NCBI RefSeq assembly: GCF_030294945.1
Contig: NZ_AP018448.1
Span: 11,442,501-11,506,500 of the forward strand
Direction of reading: 5' to 3'
Origin: Streptomyces graminofaciens
GTDB taxonomy: Bacteria > Actinomycetota > Actinomycetes > Streptomycetales > Streptomycetaceae
DNA: 64,000 nucleotides
Numbering within the stretch: position 1 is the first letter of the stretch; every line of letters starts with the position of its first letter. The position numbers and the translations under genes are program-made. Positions 9,054-18,033 of the stretch are shown piece by piece. The notes below the pieces were generated by a model that saw only the letters and a program-made list of their open reading frames with translations, did no database searches and had not been told where the DNA came from.

Positions 9054-9833
9054 ATGCCGCAGCTCGAAGTCGACGGCGCGACACTGACGTACGACGACGA
9101 GGGCCCCCGCGACGGCGACGGTGTACCCCTGGTGTTCATCCACGGCTGGACGGCCAACCGCCACCGCTGGGACCACCAGGTGGCGCACTTCTCCGGCGAA
9201 CGACGGGTCATCCGCCTCGACCTGCGCGGGCACGGGGAGAGCAGCGGCGCCGGAGTGCGCACGATCGAGGAGCTGGCGCGAGACGTCCTCGCCCTTCTCG
9301 ACCACCTCAAGGTCGACCGTTTCATTCCCGTCGGCCACTCCATGGGCGGCATGATCAGCCAGACCCTCGCCCTGTCCCACCCGGAGCGGGTGGAGCGCAT
9401 GGTGCTGGTCAACTCGATCAGCCGCATGACGTACAACAAGGGCAGGGGCCTGCTCATGGCCGCCTCGGCCCGGGTCCCCTTCAAGCTCTTCGTCGCCGCC
9501 AACATCCAGCGCGCCTTCGCCCCCGGCTACCCCCGCGAGCGGATCCAGGAGTACATCCGCGCCTCCGGGACCACCCCGCGCGAGGTCGTCATGACCCTCT
9601 ACGGCGCCATGCGCGCCTTCGACGTCCTCGACCGGGTCCCCGAGATCACCGCCCCCACCCTCCTGATCCACGGCTACCACGACATCCAGCTGCCCGTCTC
9701 CCAGATGCTCCGCATGGCCAAGGCCTACCCGGACGCCGTGGTCCGCATCATCGACGCGGGCCACGAACTCCCGGTGGAGAAGCCCGCGGAACTGACCAGG
9801 GCACTGGAGGGCTTCCTCACCACCAAGGCGTGA
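9054..9833 (+). CDS. Alpha/beta hydrolase (Ser type)
   Basis: 259 aa. The start was chosen at ATG 9054 because GCAGGAGG precedes it; the frame is open further upstream but inside the previous gene. Seen: VFIHGWTANRHRW, the nucleophile elbow VGHSMGG (Ser96), an Asp candidate in GYHDIQLP and the His in DAGHELPVEKP, so the triad is complete. Length and motifs fit single-domain esterases or lactonases of the family. It is a separate gene from the Cys-type hydrolase before it (62-bp gap containing a dyad), so it need not belong to the biosynthetic cluster. Confidence 0.85.
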   Translation: MPQLEVDGATLTYDDEGPRDGDGVPLVFIHGWTANRHRWDHQVAHFSGERRVIRLDLRGHGESSGAGVRTIEELARDVLALLDHLKVDRFIPVGHSMGGMISQTLALSHPERVERMVLVNSISRMTYNKGRGLLMAASARVPFKLFVAANIQRAFAPGYPRERIQEYIRASGTTPREVVMTLYGAMRAFDVLDRVPEITAPTLLIHGYHDIQLPVSQMLRMAKAYPDAVVRIIDAGHELPVEKPAELTRALEGFLTTKA

Positions 9834-9965
9834 TCTCGGCTCCAGCTCCAGCTTTCGGGTCCAGCTTCGGGTCCGGACGGGCCCGGTGTTCGCGCAGCTC
9901 CGGCACGCGGCCGGGCTGCCACAGCCCCGTACGACGCGTGGTGCACGTCGTGTGATGCTGAGGCC

Positions 9966-10466
9966 ATGACTGGACAAGCCGAGATCACCGTCGTCCACTG
10001 GACGGCCAGCAGTGATTCCGACACCGACGGGCTCGCCGCGCTGCTCGCGGCCTACCACCTGCGGACGGAGGCCGAGAAGGGCGAGGCCGTCGCCGGTGTG
10101 GACGGGCTGCCGGAGCGGTATCGGGCCGAGGTCGCCGACCCGGGGGCGGCGTTCGCCGACGACGTCGTGCTGCTGGCGCTGAGCGGTGACACCGCCGTGG
10201 GCTGTCTGGTGGTGACCGCGCCCACCGGCGGAGGGTCGGAGATCAAGCGGCTCTGGACGGACCCGGCGTTCCGGGGCCGGGGCGTCGCGTCCGGCCTGAT
10301 CGACGCCGCGTTCGCGCACGCCGCCGGGAACGGCGTGGGCACGGTCCGGCTGTCGGTGTGGAAGTGGCGGACCACGGCCATCGCCCTGTACGAACGCCTC
10401 GGCTTCGCCGTCACCGAGTCGTGGGACGAGCGGGACCAGCTGGTGTGCATGGAACGCGCCGTGTGA
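9966..10466 (+). CDS. GNAT-family N-acetyltransferase
   Basis: 166 aa, one GNAT domain. The acetyl-CoA pyrophosphate-binding motif A appears as RGRGVASGL near residue 104, preceded by the beta-4 strand IKRLWTDPAF and followed by ALYERLGF typical of motif B. It transfers an acyl group from CoA to an amine; the substrate is unknown. It ends against a hairpin shared with the convergent protease gene. Confidence 0.85.
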   Translation: MTGQAEITVVHWTASSDSDTDGLAALLAAYHLRTEAEKGEAVAGVDGLPERYRAEVADPGAAFADDVVLLALSGDTAVGCLVVTAPTGGGSEIKRLWTDPAFRGRGVASGLIDAAFAHAAGNGVGTVRLSVWKWRTTAIALYERLGFAVTESWDERDQLVCMERAV

Positions 10467-10479
10467 GCGCCCACGGCAG

Positions 10480-10517
10480 GCGGCGGCCGACCCCGCTCGC
10501 GCGGGACCGGCCGCCGC
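10480..10517. terminator. Bidirectional hairpin terminator
   Basis: GCGGCGGCC (10480-10488) pairs with GGCCGCCGC (10509-10517); an inner CCCGC/GCGGG stem at 10492-10505 extends it. It sits between two convergent genes. There is no clear U tract, as is common in Streptomyces. Confidence 0.6.
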
Positions 10518-10559
10518 TGTCGACGACGAACCCTCAGTCCAAGAACAACCCTCAGTGGG

Positions 10560-12875
10560 TCAGAACGTCAGCTTCCAGCTGTTGATGTAGCCGGTGTCGA
10601 GGCTGGCCACGTCCTGGACCCGCAGCTTCCAGACACCCGCGGCCGTCTCCGAGGAGGCGTTGACGGTGTAGGTCGCGATCACGTTGTCCGCGGAGTCGGA
10701 GGACGAGGAGTTCTTCAGCCGGTACTCCGTGCCGTCCGGCGCCACGAGGTCGATGACCAGGTCACCGCGCCAGGTGTGGACGATGTTCACGTCCACGGTG
10801 AGCGGGTTGGACGCGGCTCCGGCCCGGTTGACGTTGATCGGCGACTCGACCGTGCTGTTGTCGGGGATCTGGTAGTCGGCGGTGTTCTCGAAGACCGACT
10901 GGTTGCCCTCCTCGTCGACCCGCCAGGTCCAGCTCGCCGTACCGGTCTCCCCGGTCGCGTCCGTCACCGTGACCGTCGGGCTGTAGCTCGCCGCCGTGGT
11001 CGGCGTACCCGAGACGCGTCCGGTGGCGGCGTCGATGGACAGCCCGTCCGGCAGACCGGTGGCCGCGTAGGAGAGCGCGCCGGCGTTGGTGGAGGACGCC
11101 TGGACGTCCAGCGTGACGGCCTGGCCCACCAGGGAGTACTGGCTGCCCGGCGGGATCACCGTCACCCCGTCGAGGATCCTGGCGCCGACGTTGATCGCGG
11201 CCCAGGCGTTGGCGGTGTTGTTGTAGGTGACCGAGCCGAGCCCGTACAGGTCGGCGGCGGCCTGCAGGGTGGCGGTGCGGGCGGCCGCGTAGTTGGTCGT
11301 GGACGTCATGTACGTGGTCAGCGCCCGGAACCAGATCTTCTCGGCCGCGGCGCGGCCGATCGGCGTCACCGGAAGACCGTCGTAGGTCGGCGAGTCGTAG
11401 GAGACGCCGTTGACGACCTTGGCGCCGCTGCCCTCGGAGGCGAGGTAGAACCAGTGGTTCGCCGGACCCGAGGAGTAGTGGACGTCGACGTTCCCGAGCG
11501 TGGAGGACCAGTAGTCGCGCGAGGAGCCGTCCTTGCTGGGCTTGTCCATGTAGCGCAGCGGGGTGCCGTCGCCATTGATGTCGATCTTCTCGCCGACGAG
11601 GTAGTCACCGACGTCGCTCGCGTTGCCGGCGGCGAACTCGACCGCGGCGGCGAAGATGTCGGACGTCGCCTCGTTCAACCCGCCCGACTCACCGCTGTAG
11701 TTGAGCCCGGCGGTGACCGAGGTCAGGCCGTGCGTCATCTCGTGCGCGGCCACGTCGATCGAGGTCAGCGGGTTGGCGTTGCCCGAGCCGTCGCCGTACG
11801 TCATGCAGAAGCAGGCGTCCTGCCAGAACGCGTTGACGTACGCGTTGCCGTAGTGGACCCGGCTGTAGGGCGCCACCCCGTCGTTGCGCAGCCCGTTGCG
11901 GCCGTGCACGTTCTTGTAGTAGTCCCAGGTCAGGGCCGCACCGTAGTGCGCGTCGGCGCCCGCGGTCTCCAGGTTGGAGGTGGTCCCGTCGCCCCAGACG
12001 TCGTCGGACCCGCTGAACAGCGTGCCCGTGCCGGACGAGCCGCGGTTCAGGTTGTACGTCCGGTGGTTGCCGCGCTCCGCGTCGGTCAGCGTGTACGACG
12101 ACCCGGACTGGCTGGTGCCGAGCGTGACCGTCCCGCTGTAGCGGGTGTTGCCGGTGCCGGTGTGCACCCCCTCGTACTCGAACAGCTTCTCGCCGCTCTG
12201 CGCGTCGGTGACGACATGCAGCTCACTGGGGGTGTCGTCGTGCTGGAACCCGCTCACGACGGTCTCGTACGCGAGCGTCGGCGTGCCCTTCGCGGCCCAC
12301 ACGACCTTGCGGACGCTGTCCGCCTCGGTCTTGGTGGAGCCCTCCTTCTTCGCCGCGGCGACGGCCTGCTTCTCCGCGGTGGCCTTGCTGACGTCGGCGC
12401 TCAGGTCCGACACCTTCAGCTTCGCCTTGCGGGCCCGCGTGACGCTCTCGACGGCGCCGCTCTTCGAGGTGTGGACGACCAGGTCGCCACCGAGCACGGG
12501 AAGACCGGCGTAGGTGCGCTCGTAACGCGTGTGCACGGTGCCGTCGGCGTCCTTGGTGACGTCGCGGACCCGCAGCTTCTCCTTGGCCCCGAGACCGAGG
12601 CGGCCCGCGGTCCTGTCCGTGGCCTTCTCGGCCCGCTGGATCAGGCTCTTGCGCTGGGCCGGGCTGAGCTTGGCGGGCAGCGACCCGCGGTCCGGTGCGG
12701 CGGCCGCGGGACGGGCACTGCCTTCGGTGCCGTCGTCGCGGGCGCTGGCGGAAGCGCTCGGCAGGGCCGCGGTGATCATGGCCGCCGCGGCGACCAGCGC
12801 GGCGGTGGCCGCGAGGCGGGTGCGGGGAGACCTGCGGGTGGAGGTACCGGTGGATCTGTGGGGGGTCTTTCTCAC
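10560..12875 (-). CDS. Secreted thermolysin-like metalloprotease (M4) with Ig-like and P domains
   Basis: 771 aa, GTG start with AAAGGAG 5 nt upstream. A twin-Arg-rich n-region and a hydrophobic stretch to about residue 46 form a signal peptide. An FTP/PepSY propeptide (about 70-215) precedes the M4 catalytic domain, which has the zinc motif HEMTH near residue 377, the third-ligand region GGLNEATSD, and the catalytic His region DVHYSSGPANHWF. After it come a putative Ig-like He_PIG domain (about 575-655) and a C-terminal P/proprotein-convertase-type domain (about 660-771; HTWRGDLVIDLVAPDG). Expected role: extracellular neutral protease digesting protein substrates, cut from an inactive precursor. 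It is convergent with the GNAT gene. Confidence 0.93.
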   Translation of the reverse strand: MRKTPHRSTGTSTRRSPRTRLAATAALVAAAAMITAALPSASASARDDGTEGSARPAAAAPDRGSLPAKLSPAQRKSLIQRAEKATDRTAGRLGLGAKEKLRVRDVTKDADGTVHTRYERTYAGLPVLGGDLVVHTSKSGAVESVTRARKAKLKVSDLSADVSKATAEKQAVAAAKKEGSTKTEADSVRKVVWAAKGTPTLAYETVVSGFQHDDTPSELHVVTDAQSGEKLFEYEGVHTGTGNTRYSGTVTLGTSQSGSSYTLTDAERGNHRTYNLNRGSSGTGTLFSGSDDVWGDGTTSNLETAGADAHYGAALTWDYYKNVHGRNGLRNDGVAPYSRVHYGNAYVNAFWQDACFCMTYGDGSGNANPLTSIDVAAHEMTHGLTSVTAGLNYSGESGGLNEATSDIFAAAVEFAAGNASDVGDYLVGEKIDINGDGTPLRYMDKPSKDGSSRDYWSSTLGNVDVHYSSGPANHWFYLASEGSGAKVVNGVSYDSPTYDGLPVTPIGRAAAEKIWFRALTTYMTSTTNYAAARTATLQAAADLYGLGSVTYNNTANAWAAINVGARILDGVTVIPPGSQYSLVGQAVTLDVQASSTNAGALSYAATGLPDGLSIDAATGRVSGTPTTAASYSPTVTVTDATGETGTASWTWRVDEEGNQSVFENTADYQIPDNSTVESPINVNRAGAASNPLTVDVNIVHTWRGDLVIDLVAPDGTEYRLKNSSSSDSADNVIATYTVNASSETAAGVWKLRVQDVASLDTGYINSWKLTF

Positions 12876-13250
12876 GCGAACTCCTTTGCTGCGGCCGTCG
12901 GACGGGCGGCCGTACGAAGGACCCGGCGCACGGATTGGTTGCGTCGGGTGGTGCAGGCGGAACTGCGAAGCGGGTGCGCGTGCGCCTCAGTGAGGCGGAT
13001 GGGCACAGAGTGTCAGACCCGGGTGGCGCATGTCAGGGGCATATCAAGTGTTTGGCCGGAAGCCGTCCGCTTCCCGAACGGAAATCTCCGCTGATCGGTC
13101 AATTCGCAAGCCCAGTAGGGGAGTTGATCGCCCGACTGGTGCGGATATCACCCTCGTCCCGCCCTCCGGAACCAACTGTCGCAGCAGCTCGTCTCAGCCG
13201 TACACTGACAATTCGTAGCCATGGGGGCGTAGTTGACGGGGGGACACGGC
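12876..13250. other. Divergent intergenic region with a 15-bp palindrome
   Basis: 375 bp between the divergent protease and membrane-protein genes. It holds the protease Shine-Dalgarno site and the palindrome CGCCTCA-G-TGAGGCG at 12983-12997, about 110 bp before the protease start, a plausible operator. The short open frames here lack ribosome binding sites. I see no RNA gene. Confidence 0.5.
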
Positions 13251-14837
13251 ATGTCCGGAGACCAGTACGACAGATTTGGTGGATATCCGGGAGGATATGG
13301 GGCATTCGCGGTGCCGCCGATGCCGACGGCACCACCACCCGCGCCGGCGGACGGCTTGCGGGCCGCCGCCGTGGCCGTGCTCAACCTGAGCGGTCTCGGA
13401 CTCGGTTACGCCTTCATGCGCCGCTGGCTGCTGATGCTGGTCTGCTGGGCGGCGACGGCCGTCCTCCTGTTCGTGGTGCTGCCGGCCGACCCGGACGGCG
13501 TCTCGGGCGGAACGCTCGCCTTGTACGGCCTGTTCCTGCTCCTCGCGGCCGCGCACGGCGCCTACGTCGGTCTGCGCACCCGCCTGGTGTGGCCCACGAG
13601 CTCCCCGCTCGCCATCCTGCTCGGCGTGGTCCTGCTGGCCCTGCCGGCCGCGAGCGGCGTGCTCTACGAGAGCGCCCGGCAGGAAGCGATCGAGAAGATG
13701 CTCCTGGACCGGCTGGACGACGCCGACGGCCTGGTCGAGAAGGCCTCGGGCCAGTCCTTCGGCACGGCCGAGCCCAAGTACCGCAAGGCGCTGAACGCCT
13801 ATCAGGGCCTCACCGCCGACCACCCCGACTCCCGGGCGGCCGAGAAGATCCCCGCCCGTCTGAAGACCTTCTACACGACGGTCGGCGCCCCCTACGAGGA
13901 GAAGAACTACTGCGAGGCCGTCGAGCCCCTGGAGTTCCTGCGCACGGTCCCCCGTACGGTGAGCAAGAAGGAGCTCGGCTCACTGGCCACCTGGCCCGAC
14001 GACCGACTGGCGACCTCCCTGTACGAGTGCGGCAGCTACGGCCTGAACGGCAACGACGACGCCAACTGGTCGACCATGTTCAACAACCTCCTCGACACCT
14101 TCCCGAAATCCGATCAGGCCGCCAAGGTGGAACCGGCCGTGAAGGCGGTGGTCGACGATGCGGTGAAGGACGTCGGCGGCGACGATCCCTGCGCGGCCGT
14201 GGACAGCCTGAAGTCGCTGAGCACCCAGGTACAGGGTCTCGGCGGGGCGGAGGCGGGCATCGACAAGGCGCTCGACGACGACGCCTCCCGAGCGGACAGC
14301 GCGGCTTCGACGGGTGTTTACGCCTGCGGAGTGGACCAGTACAAGGACGGTGACTTCGAGGAGGCCGTGACGTCGATGAACGACTTCGTCGCCGCCCACA
14401 AGAGCCACAAGAACGCGCCCCGCGCCAAGAAGATCGCGATAGCCGCCGAGGTCGCCCAGGAGATCCCCGCGGCGGGCAAGCGCCTGCCGACCACCCGCTC
14501 CGGCGGCAGCATCTCCGTCACGGTCAAGAACGACAGCCCCGAGGACATCACGGTGATGTACACCGGCCCGGTCACGGGCAGCTTCAAGCTGAAGGGCTGC
14601 GGCAGCTGCACCACCTACTCGTGGAGCAGCACCCTGCTCACCAACTTCAAGCCGTGCAACGACAACAAGAAGTATCCGCAGAAGACGATCAGCCTGCCGA
14701 CGGGCACGACGTACTTCGTGCACAAGCCGAAGAGCGGCTCCACCTCCACGCCGGCGACGGACACGGCGAAGCTGTCCTCGGGCTACATCTACACGGAGTG
14801 CGCCTACATGACGTCGGGCTACGGCGCGAACTCCTGA
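13251..14837 (+). CDS. Multi-spanning membrane protein with extracytoplasmic repeat region, unknown function
   Basis: 528 aa from ATG 13251, which has GGGGGGA 8 nt upstream; a TTG six codons earlier is less likely. A Gly/Tyr/Pro-rich N-terminus leads into about four hydrophobic helices within the first 135 residues (LLMLVCWAATAVLLFVVL is the clearest). The rest is hydrophilic with two Cys-containing TPR-like stretches (about 180-270 and 300-385, each matching a tally of small helices) and a beta-rich C-terminal domain with several Cys (KGCGSCTTY, FKPCND, YTECAY). I do not recognise a family. The layout suggests a membrane-anchored surface protein with disulfides. Confidence 0.75.
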   Translation: MSGDQYDRFGGYPGGYGAFAVPPMPTAPPPAPADGLRAAAVAVLNLSGLGLGYAFMRRWLLMLVCWAATAVLLFVVLPADPDGVSGGTLALYGLFLLLAAAHGAYVGLRTRLVWPTSSPLAILLGVVLLALPAASGVLYESARQEAIEKMLLDRLDDADGLVEKASGQSFGTAEPKYRKALNAYQGLTADHPDSRAAEKIPARLKTFYTTVGAPYEEKNYCEAVEPLEFLRTVPRTVSKKELGSLATWPDDRLATSLYECGSYGLNGNDDANWSTMFNNLLDTFPKSDQAAKVEPAVKAVVDDAVKDVGGDDPCAAVDSLKSLSTQVQGLGGAEAGIDKALDDDASRADSAASTGVYACGVDQYKDGDFEEAVTSMNDFVAAHKSHKNAPRAKKIAIAAEVAQEIPAAGKRLPTTRSGGSISVTVKNDSPEDITVMYTGPVTGSFKLKGCGSCTTYSWSSTLLTNFKPCNDNKKYPQKTISLPTGTTYFVHKPKSGSTSTPATDTAKLSSGYIYTECAYMTSGYGANS

Positions 14838-14922
14838 TCCCCCACCGGGAACTTCTCTCGTGGTGCGTCCGTACTTCACCGCGAGGCCGGACCATCATGG
14901 TGTACGACGGAAGCGAGTTGCC

Positions 14923-15141
14923 ATGCAGACGAACGACCCGTCCCAGCTCGAGACCACCCTGCCCGACGGGCGGCGCATGACCCTGTCGCTCCCCGCGACG
15001 GACGCGGAGTGGGCCGCGGGTGGAGTCAAGGCACTGAGTGTCGTCCCGCCCACGCACACCGGCCGCGGCGAGGAGCCTCCGGCCCTCCCCGAGCAGCCGG
15101 TGCTCGCCCCCGAGGTGGCCTGGCTCGCGCTGGGTCTCTGA
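14923..15141 (+). CDS. Small protein of unknown function
   Basis: 72 aa from ATG 14923, with GGAAGCGAG upstream; an earlier GTG at 14860 in the same frame has weaker support. The protein is hydrophilic and Pro/Glu-rich with no membrane segment or recognised motif. It lies between the membrane-protein gene and the hexosaminidase gene, on the same strand. Confidence 0.5.
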   Translation: MQTNDPSQLETTLPDGRRMTLSLPATDAEWAAGGVKALSVVPPTHTGRGEEPPALPEQPVLAPEVAWLALGL

Positions 15142-15151
15142 CCGCCGACAG

Positions 15152-15166
15152 CGGTTGAATCATTCA
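15152..15166 (+). promoter_or_regulatory. Candidate RpiR-type operator, site 1 (CGGTTGAATCATTCA)
   Basis: It matches the site TGGTTGATTCATCCA at 29916-29930 in 12 of 15 positions and is itself dyad-symmetric (GGTTGAA-TCA-TTCAGCC). It lies about 50 bp before the GH3 hexosaminidase start. Confidence 0.5.
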
Positions 15167-15214
15167 GCCATCTGAAGGTTGACTTTCGGCTTGTCGAGCC
15201 AGAGGATTCCGGGG

Positions 15215-16708
15215 GTGACGCACTCCGCCCCCGGGTCCGACGGCCCGGTTCTCCCCGCCGCCCTCGACGAGGCGGCCCATCGCTGCCTCGTCGCGGGCTT
15301 CGGCGGGACGACGACCGTGCCCGACCCCCTGAAGCGGCTCGTCGACCGTGGGCTCGGCGGGGTCATCCTCTTCACCCGCAACGTCCGCGACGCCGACCAG
15401 GTCCGCGAACTCACCGGGACACTGCGGGCGTTGCGCCCTGACCTGCTGGTCGCGATCGACAACGAGGGCGGCGGCATCGGCCACCTGGTGGCCGCGGGCG
15501 CCCCCGAGGTACCGGGCTCCTGGGCGCTCGGCGTCGCCGACGACCCCCGGCTCACCGCCTCCTGCGCCGACGCCCTGGCCGGACACCTGCTCTCCCTCGG
15601 CATCACCGCCTCCTACGCCCCCGTCGCCGACGTCCAGAGCCGTCCCGAGAACCCGATCGTGCGCACCCGCGCCTTCGGCGGCGACCCCGGGCTGGTCTCC
15701 CGGCATCTGCGCGCCTGGATCGAGGCCACCGAGGCACGCGGCGTGGCCTCCTGCGCCAAGCACTTCCCCGGCCACGGCGGGACCGTCACCGACAGCCACC
15801 ACGAGCTGGCGGTCGACCCGAGGCCGTACGACCGGCTCGACCTCGCGCCCTTCCGGGCCGCCGTCGACGCGGGTGTGCCCATGCTGATGAGCGCCCATGT
15901 CGTCTTCCCGGCCCTCGACCCGGACCGGCCCGCCACCCTCAGCCCGCGCATCCTCTCCGAGCTGCTGCGCGGCGAACTCGGCTTCGACGGCGTCCTCGTC
16001 AGCGACGCGCTGGAGATGAAGGCCATCGCCGACCGCTACGGCGAGGCGGCCGGCGCCCGGCTCGCGCTCGCCGCCGGAGCGGACCAGGTCATCGTCGCCG
16101 TACCGGATCCGGCGGTCACCCTCGCCTGCCGGGACGCCGTGCTCGACGCACTGCGGAGGGGCGAACTGTCAGAGGGGCGCGTCACCGAGGCCGCCGAGCG
16201 GGTACGGCGGCTCGCGCTGCGGTACGCGGTGCCGTACCGGCCGGGTGCCGTGGCCGCGTGGGACGCGGACGCCGGGCTGACGGCGGCGCGGCGGGCCGTA
16301 CGCGGCGACGGACCGCTGCCGGAACCGGTGTCGGGCGCCCATGTCGTCGACTGCTTCCCGCCCCCGCACCCCGCCCTCAACTGGGGCGGCGAGGACCTCC
16401 TGACCGAGGTGCGTGCGCTCGACGTATCGGCCACGGGGACGGCGGTCGCCGGGGAGCCGGAGGACGTCGGGGCGGTCGTGGAGGAGGCGCTGCGGGCGGC
16501 GCAGGGGCGGCCGCTGGTCGTCGCCGTGTGCGACGCGGAGCTGTATCCCTGGCAGAGGCGCCTGCGGGACATGCTGGCGACGGCGCGACCGGACGCGCTG
16601 GTGGTCTCCACCGGGTTGCCGGAACCGGGCAGCGCGGTCTGCGCGTACGGCCGGGGGCGGGTCAATCTGCGGGCGGTGGCGGAGGTGCTGGCGGGGCGGA
16701 CGCTCTGA
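15215..16708 (+). CDS. GH3 beta-N-acetylhexosaminidase (NagZ-like)
   Basis: 497 aa. The GTG at 15215 was chosen because AGAGGA lies 8 nt upstream; a TTG 12 codons earlier is possible. No signal peptide, so the enzyme is probably cytoplasmic. The NagZ signature KHFPGHG starts at residue 182 and continues as GTVTDSHHELAVD, whose His is the usual acid/base of this subgroup; the nucleophile Asp264 is in VSDALEMKA. It removes terminal beta-linked GlcNAc. Candidate operator site 1 in its promoter links it to the glycan locus that follows. The C-terminal 150 residues are longer than in the smallest NagZ proteins, as in other actinobacterial members. Confidence 0.88.
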   Translation: MTHSAPGSDGPVLPAALDEAAHRCLVAGFGGTTTVPDPLKRLVDRGLGGVILFTRNVRDADQVRELTGTLRALRPDLLVAIDNEGGGIGHLVAAGAPEVPGSWALGVADDPRLTASCADALAGHLLSLGITASYAPVADVQSRPENPIVRTRAFGGDPGLVSRHLRAWIEATEARGVASCAKHFPGHGGTVTDSHHELAVDPRPYDRLDLAPFRAAVDAGVPMLMSAHVVFPALDPDRPATLSPRILSELLRGELGFDGVLVSDALEMKAIADRYGEAAGARLALAAGADQVIVAVPDPAVTLACRDAVLDALRRGELSEGRVTEAAERVRRLALRYAVPYRPGAVAAWDADAGLTAARRAVRGDGPLPEPVSGAHVVDCFPPPHPALNWGGEDLLTEVRALDVSATGTAVAGEPEDVGAVVEEALRAAQGRPLVVAVCDAELYPWQRRLRDMLATARPDALVVSTGLPEPGSAVCAYGRGRVNLRAVAEVLAGRTL

Positions 16709-16730
16709 CGGCGTCCGCCCCTCGGCACTC

Positions 16731-17972
16731 TCACTTCCCCTCGATCAACTCCGTGATCCCCCTCGCTGAGAGGTACGCCGTGTCCTGCGCGCGCTCCGCG
16801 AGGACCACCGCCGGGCGGGCGCCCTCCTGGCGCAGGCGCATCCAGGCCTCGAAGAAGGCGCCGCCCGGGCCGGAGACCGAGCGGGTGGACGGGGTGCAGT
16901 CCAGGACCAGAGCCGTGCTGCGGGGCTCGGGAGGCGCCGGTGCCGCCCGGAGTCCGGCGACCGTGGTGGACAGGGCCTCCGCGATCGGTTTGGGGCGGCC
17001 CGTGGAGTCGAACAGACCGAGCGTGTACTCCAGTTCGGGGAAGTCGGCCAGGGAGCGGTCGACATCGTGGGAGCACCACCAGGTGACGCCCCACAAGTGT
17101 GTGCAGCCGGCCGCGTTCAGGAGGGTCGCGCGGGCGAAGTCGGGGGCGTCGGCCGCCGGGATGTGCGGCTCGGGGGCGCCGGTCTCCTGGACCCAGACCG
17201 GGCGGGCCGGGTCGGTGGCGTAGGCGGCGGCCAGTTCCGTGCCGTACTCCGCGAGATGGTGCACCTGCGGTGAGCGCGGGCCGTAGCGGCCGGCGCAGTT
17301 CGCGGAGAAGACCCACGGGTGGACGGTGGTCAGGTCGCCCTTGCGGGCCGAGGCCTCGGGGGTGAAGGGGTGGTCGTCGCCGTACCAGGCGGCGTCGTAC
17401 GCCGAGTGCGTGACCAGGCCGCCGCCCTCGCCCAGCCCGCCCCGCGCGGCGGCCAGCAGGGTGTCCAGGTAGTGGTCGACCTCGGCCACGGACACCGGGT
17501 TGTGCTCGACCAGGTTGTTGAGCTCGTTGCCGAGCTGGAGGCCGATGAGGTGGGGGTGGCCGGAGAGGGCGCCGCCGAGCGTGCGCAGCAGCAGGGCCTG
17601 GGCCTCGATCGCCTCGGGGTCGGTGAAGACGTTGCGGTGGTGCCAGCTGCGTGTCCACTCCGGGTAGAAGTCGAAGCTCGACAGGTGGCCCTGGACGCCG
17701 TCCACGAGGACGTCGAGGCCGCACTCGGCCGCCAGGTCCACCAGCCGGACGAGCTGGTCCACGGCCGACGCCCGGACCAGAGCGCGGTTGGGCTGGAGCA
17801 GGGGCCAGAGGTGGAAGACCCGGACGTGGTCCAGGCCCAGCCCGGCGATCTGCGCCAGATCCTCACGCGCGAGCCCGGGATCGAAGTCGTGCCAGGCGTG
17901 GAACCAGCCCCGGCGTGGGGTGTAGTTGACCCCGAAGCGGAGTGTGGGCGCGGGCGAGGGCGGCGTGCTGAT
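16731..17972 (-). CDS. GH-A clan glycosidase (GH5-like), apparent ATC start codon
   Basis: 413 aa if read from ATC at 17972. Homologous-looking sequence (FGVNYTPRRGWFHAWHDF) begins about 15 residues in, yet between the upstream in-frame stop (TGA at 18017-18015) and this region there is no ATG, GTG or TTG. A strong GAGGAGGA ribosome binding site lies 5 nt before ATC AGC ACG. The first ordinary start (GTG 17762) would delete the first barrel strand. The fold is a (beta/alpha)8 barrel with acid/base Glu150 in LGNELN and nucleophile Glu263 in WVQETG. Inference: a GH5-type exo-enzyme, possibly a beta-mannosidase acting on Man-GlcNAc, since its neighbours are an alpha-mannosidase and GlcNAc enzymes. 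It lacks a signal peptide. It is divergent from the kinase gene. Confidence 0.8.
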   Translation of the reverse strand: MSTPPSPAPTLRFGVNYTPRRGWFHAWHDFDPGLAREDLAQIAGLGLDHVRVFHLWPLLQPNRALVRASAVDQLVRLVDLAAECGLDVLVDGVQGHLSSFDFYPEWTRSWHHRNVFTDPEAIEAQALLLRTLGGALSGHPHLIGLQLGNELNNLVEHNPVSVAEVDHYLDTLLAAARGGLGEGGGLVTHSAYDAAWYGDDHPFTPEASARKGDLTTVHPWVFSANCAGRYGPRSPQVHHLAEYGTELAAAYATDPARPVWVQETGAPEPHIPAADAPDFARATLLNAAGCTHLWGVTWWCSHDVDRSLADFPELEYTLGLFDSTGRPKPIAEALSTTVAGLRAAPAPPEPRSTALVLDCTPSTRSVSGPGGAFFEAWMRLRQEGARPAVVLAERAQDTAYLSARGITELIEGK

Positions 17973-18006
17973 GGCGTCCTCCTCAAGAGATGGACCTTGT
18001 CTCCGG

Positions 18007-18021
18007 CGAATGTATCAACCA
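18007..18021 (-). promoter_or_regulatory. Candidate RpiR-type operator, site 2 (TGGTTGATACATTCG)
   Basis: Read on the minus strand it matches TGGTTGATTCATCCA in 12 of 15 positions. It lies 35 bp upstream of the GH5-like gene start, in the divergent promoter. Confidence 0.45.
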
Positions 18022-18033
18022 CCATGGACGGCG

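Noticed and set aside
10776..13094. 772-codon plus-strand frame opposite the M4 protease
   Set aside because: Composition is Arg/Val/Gly-biased; the protease frame has all catalytic motifs.
13030..13218. Possible 62-aa gene in the protease/membrane-protein gap
   Set aside because: No ribosome binding site and no recognisable sequence; probably untranslated leader or spacer.
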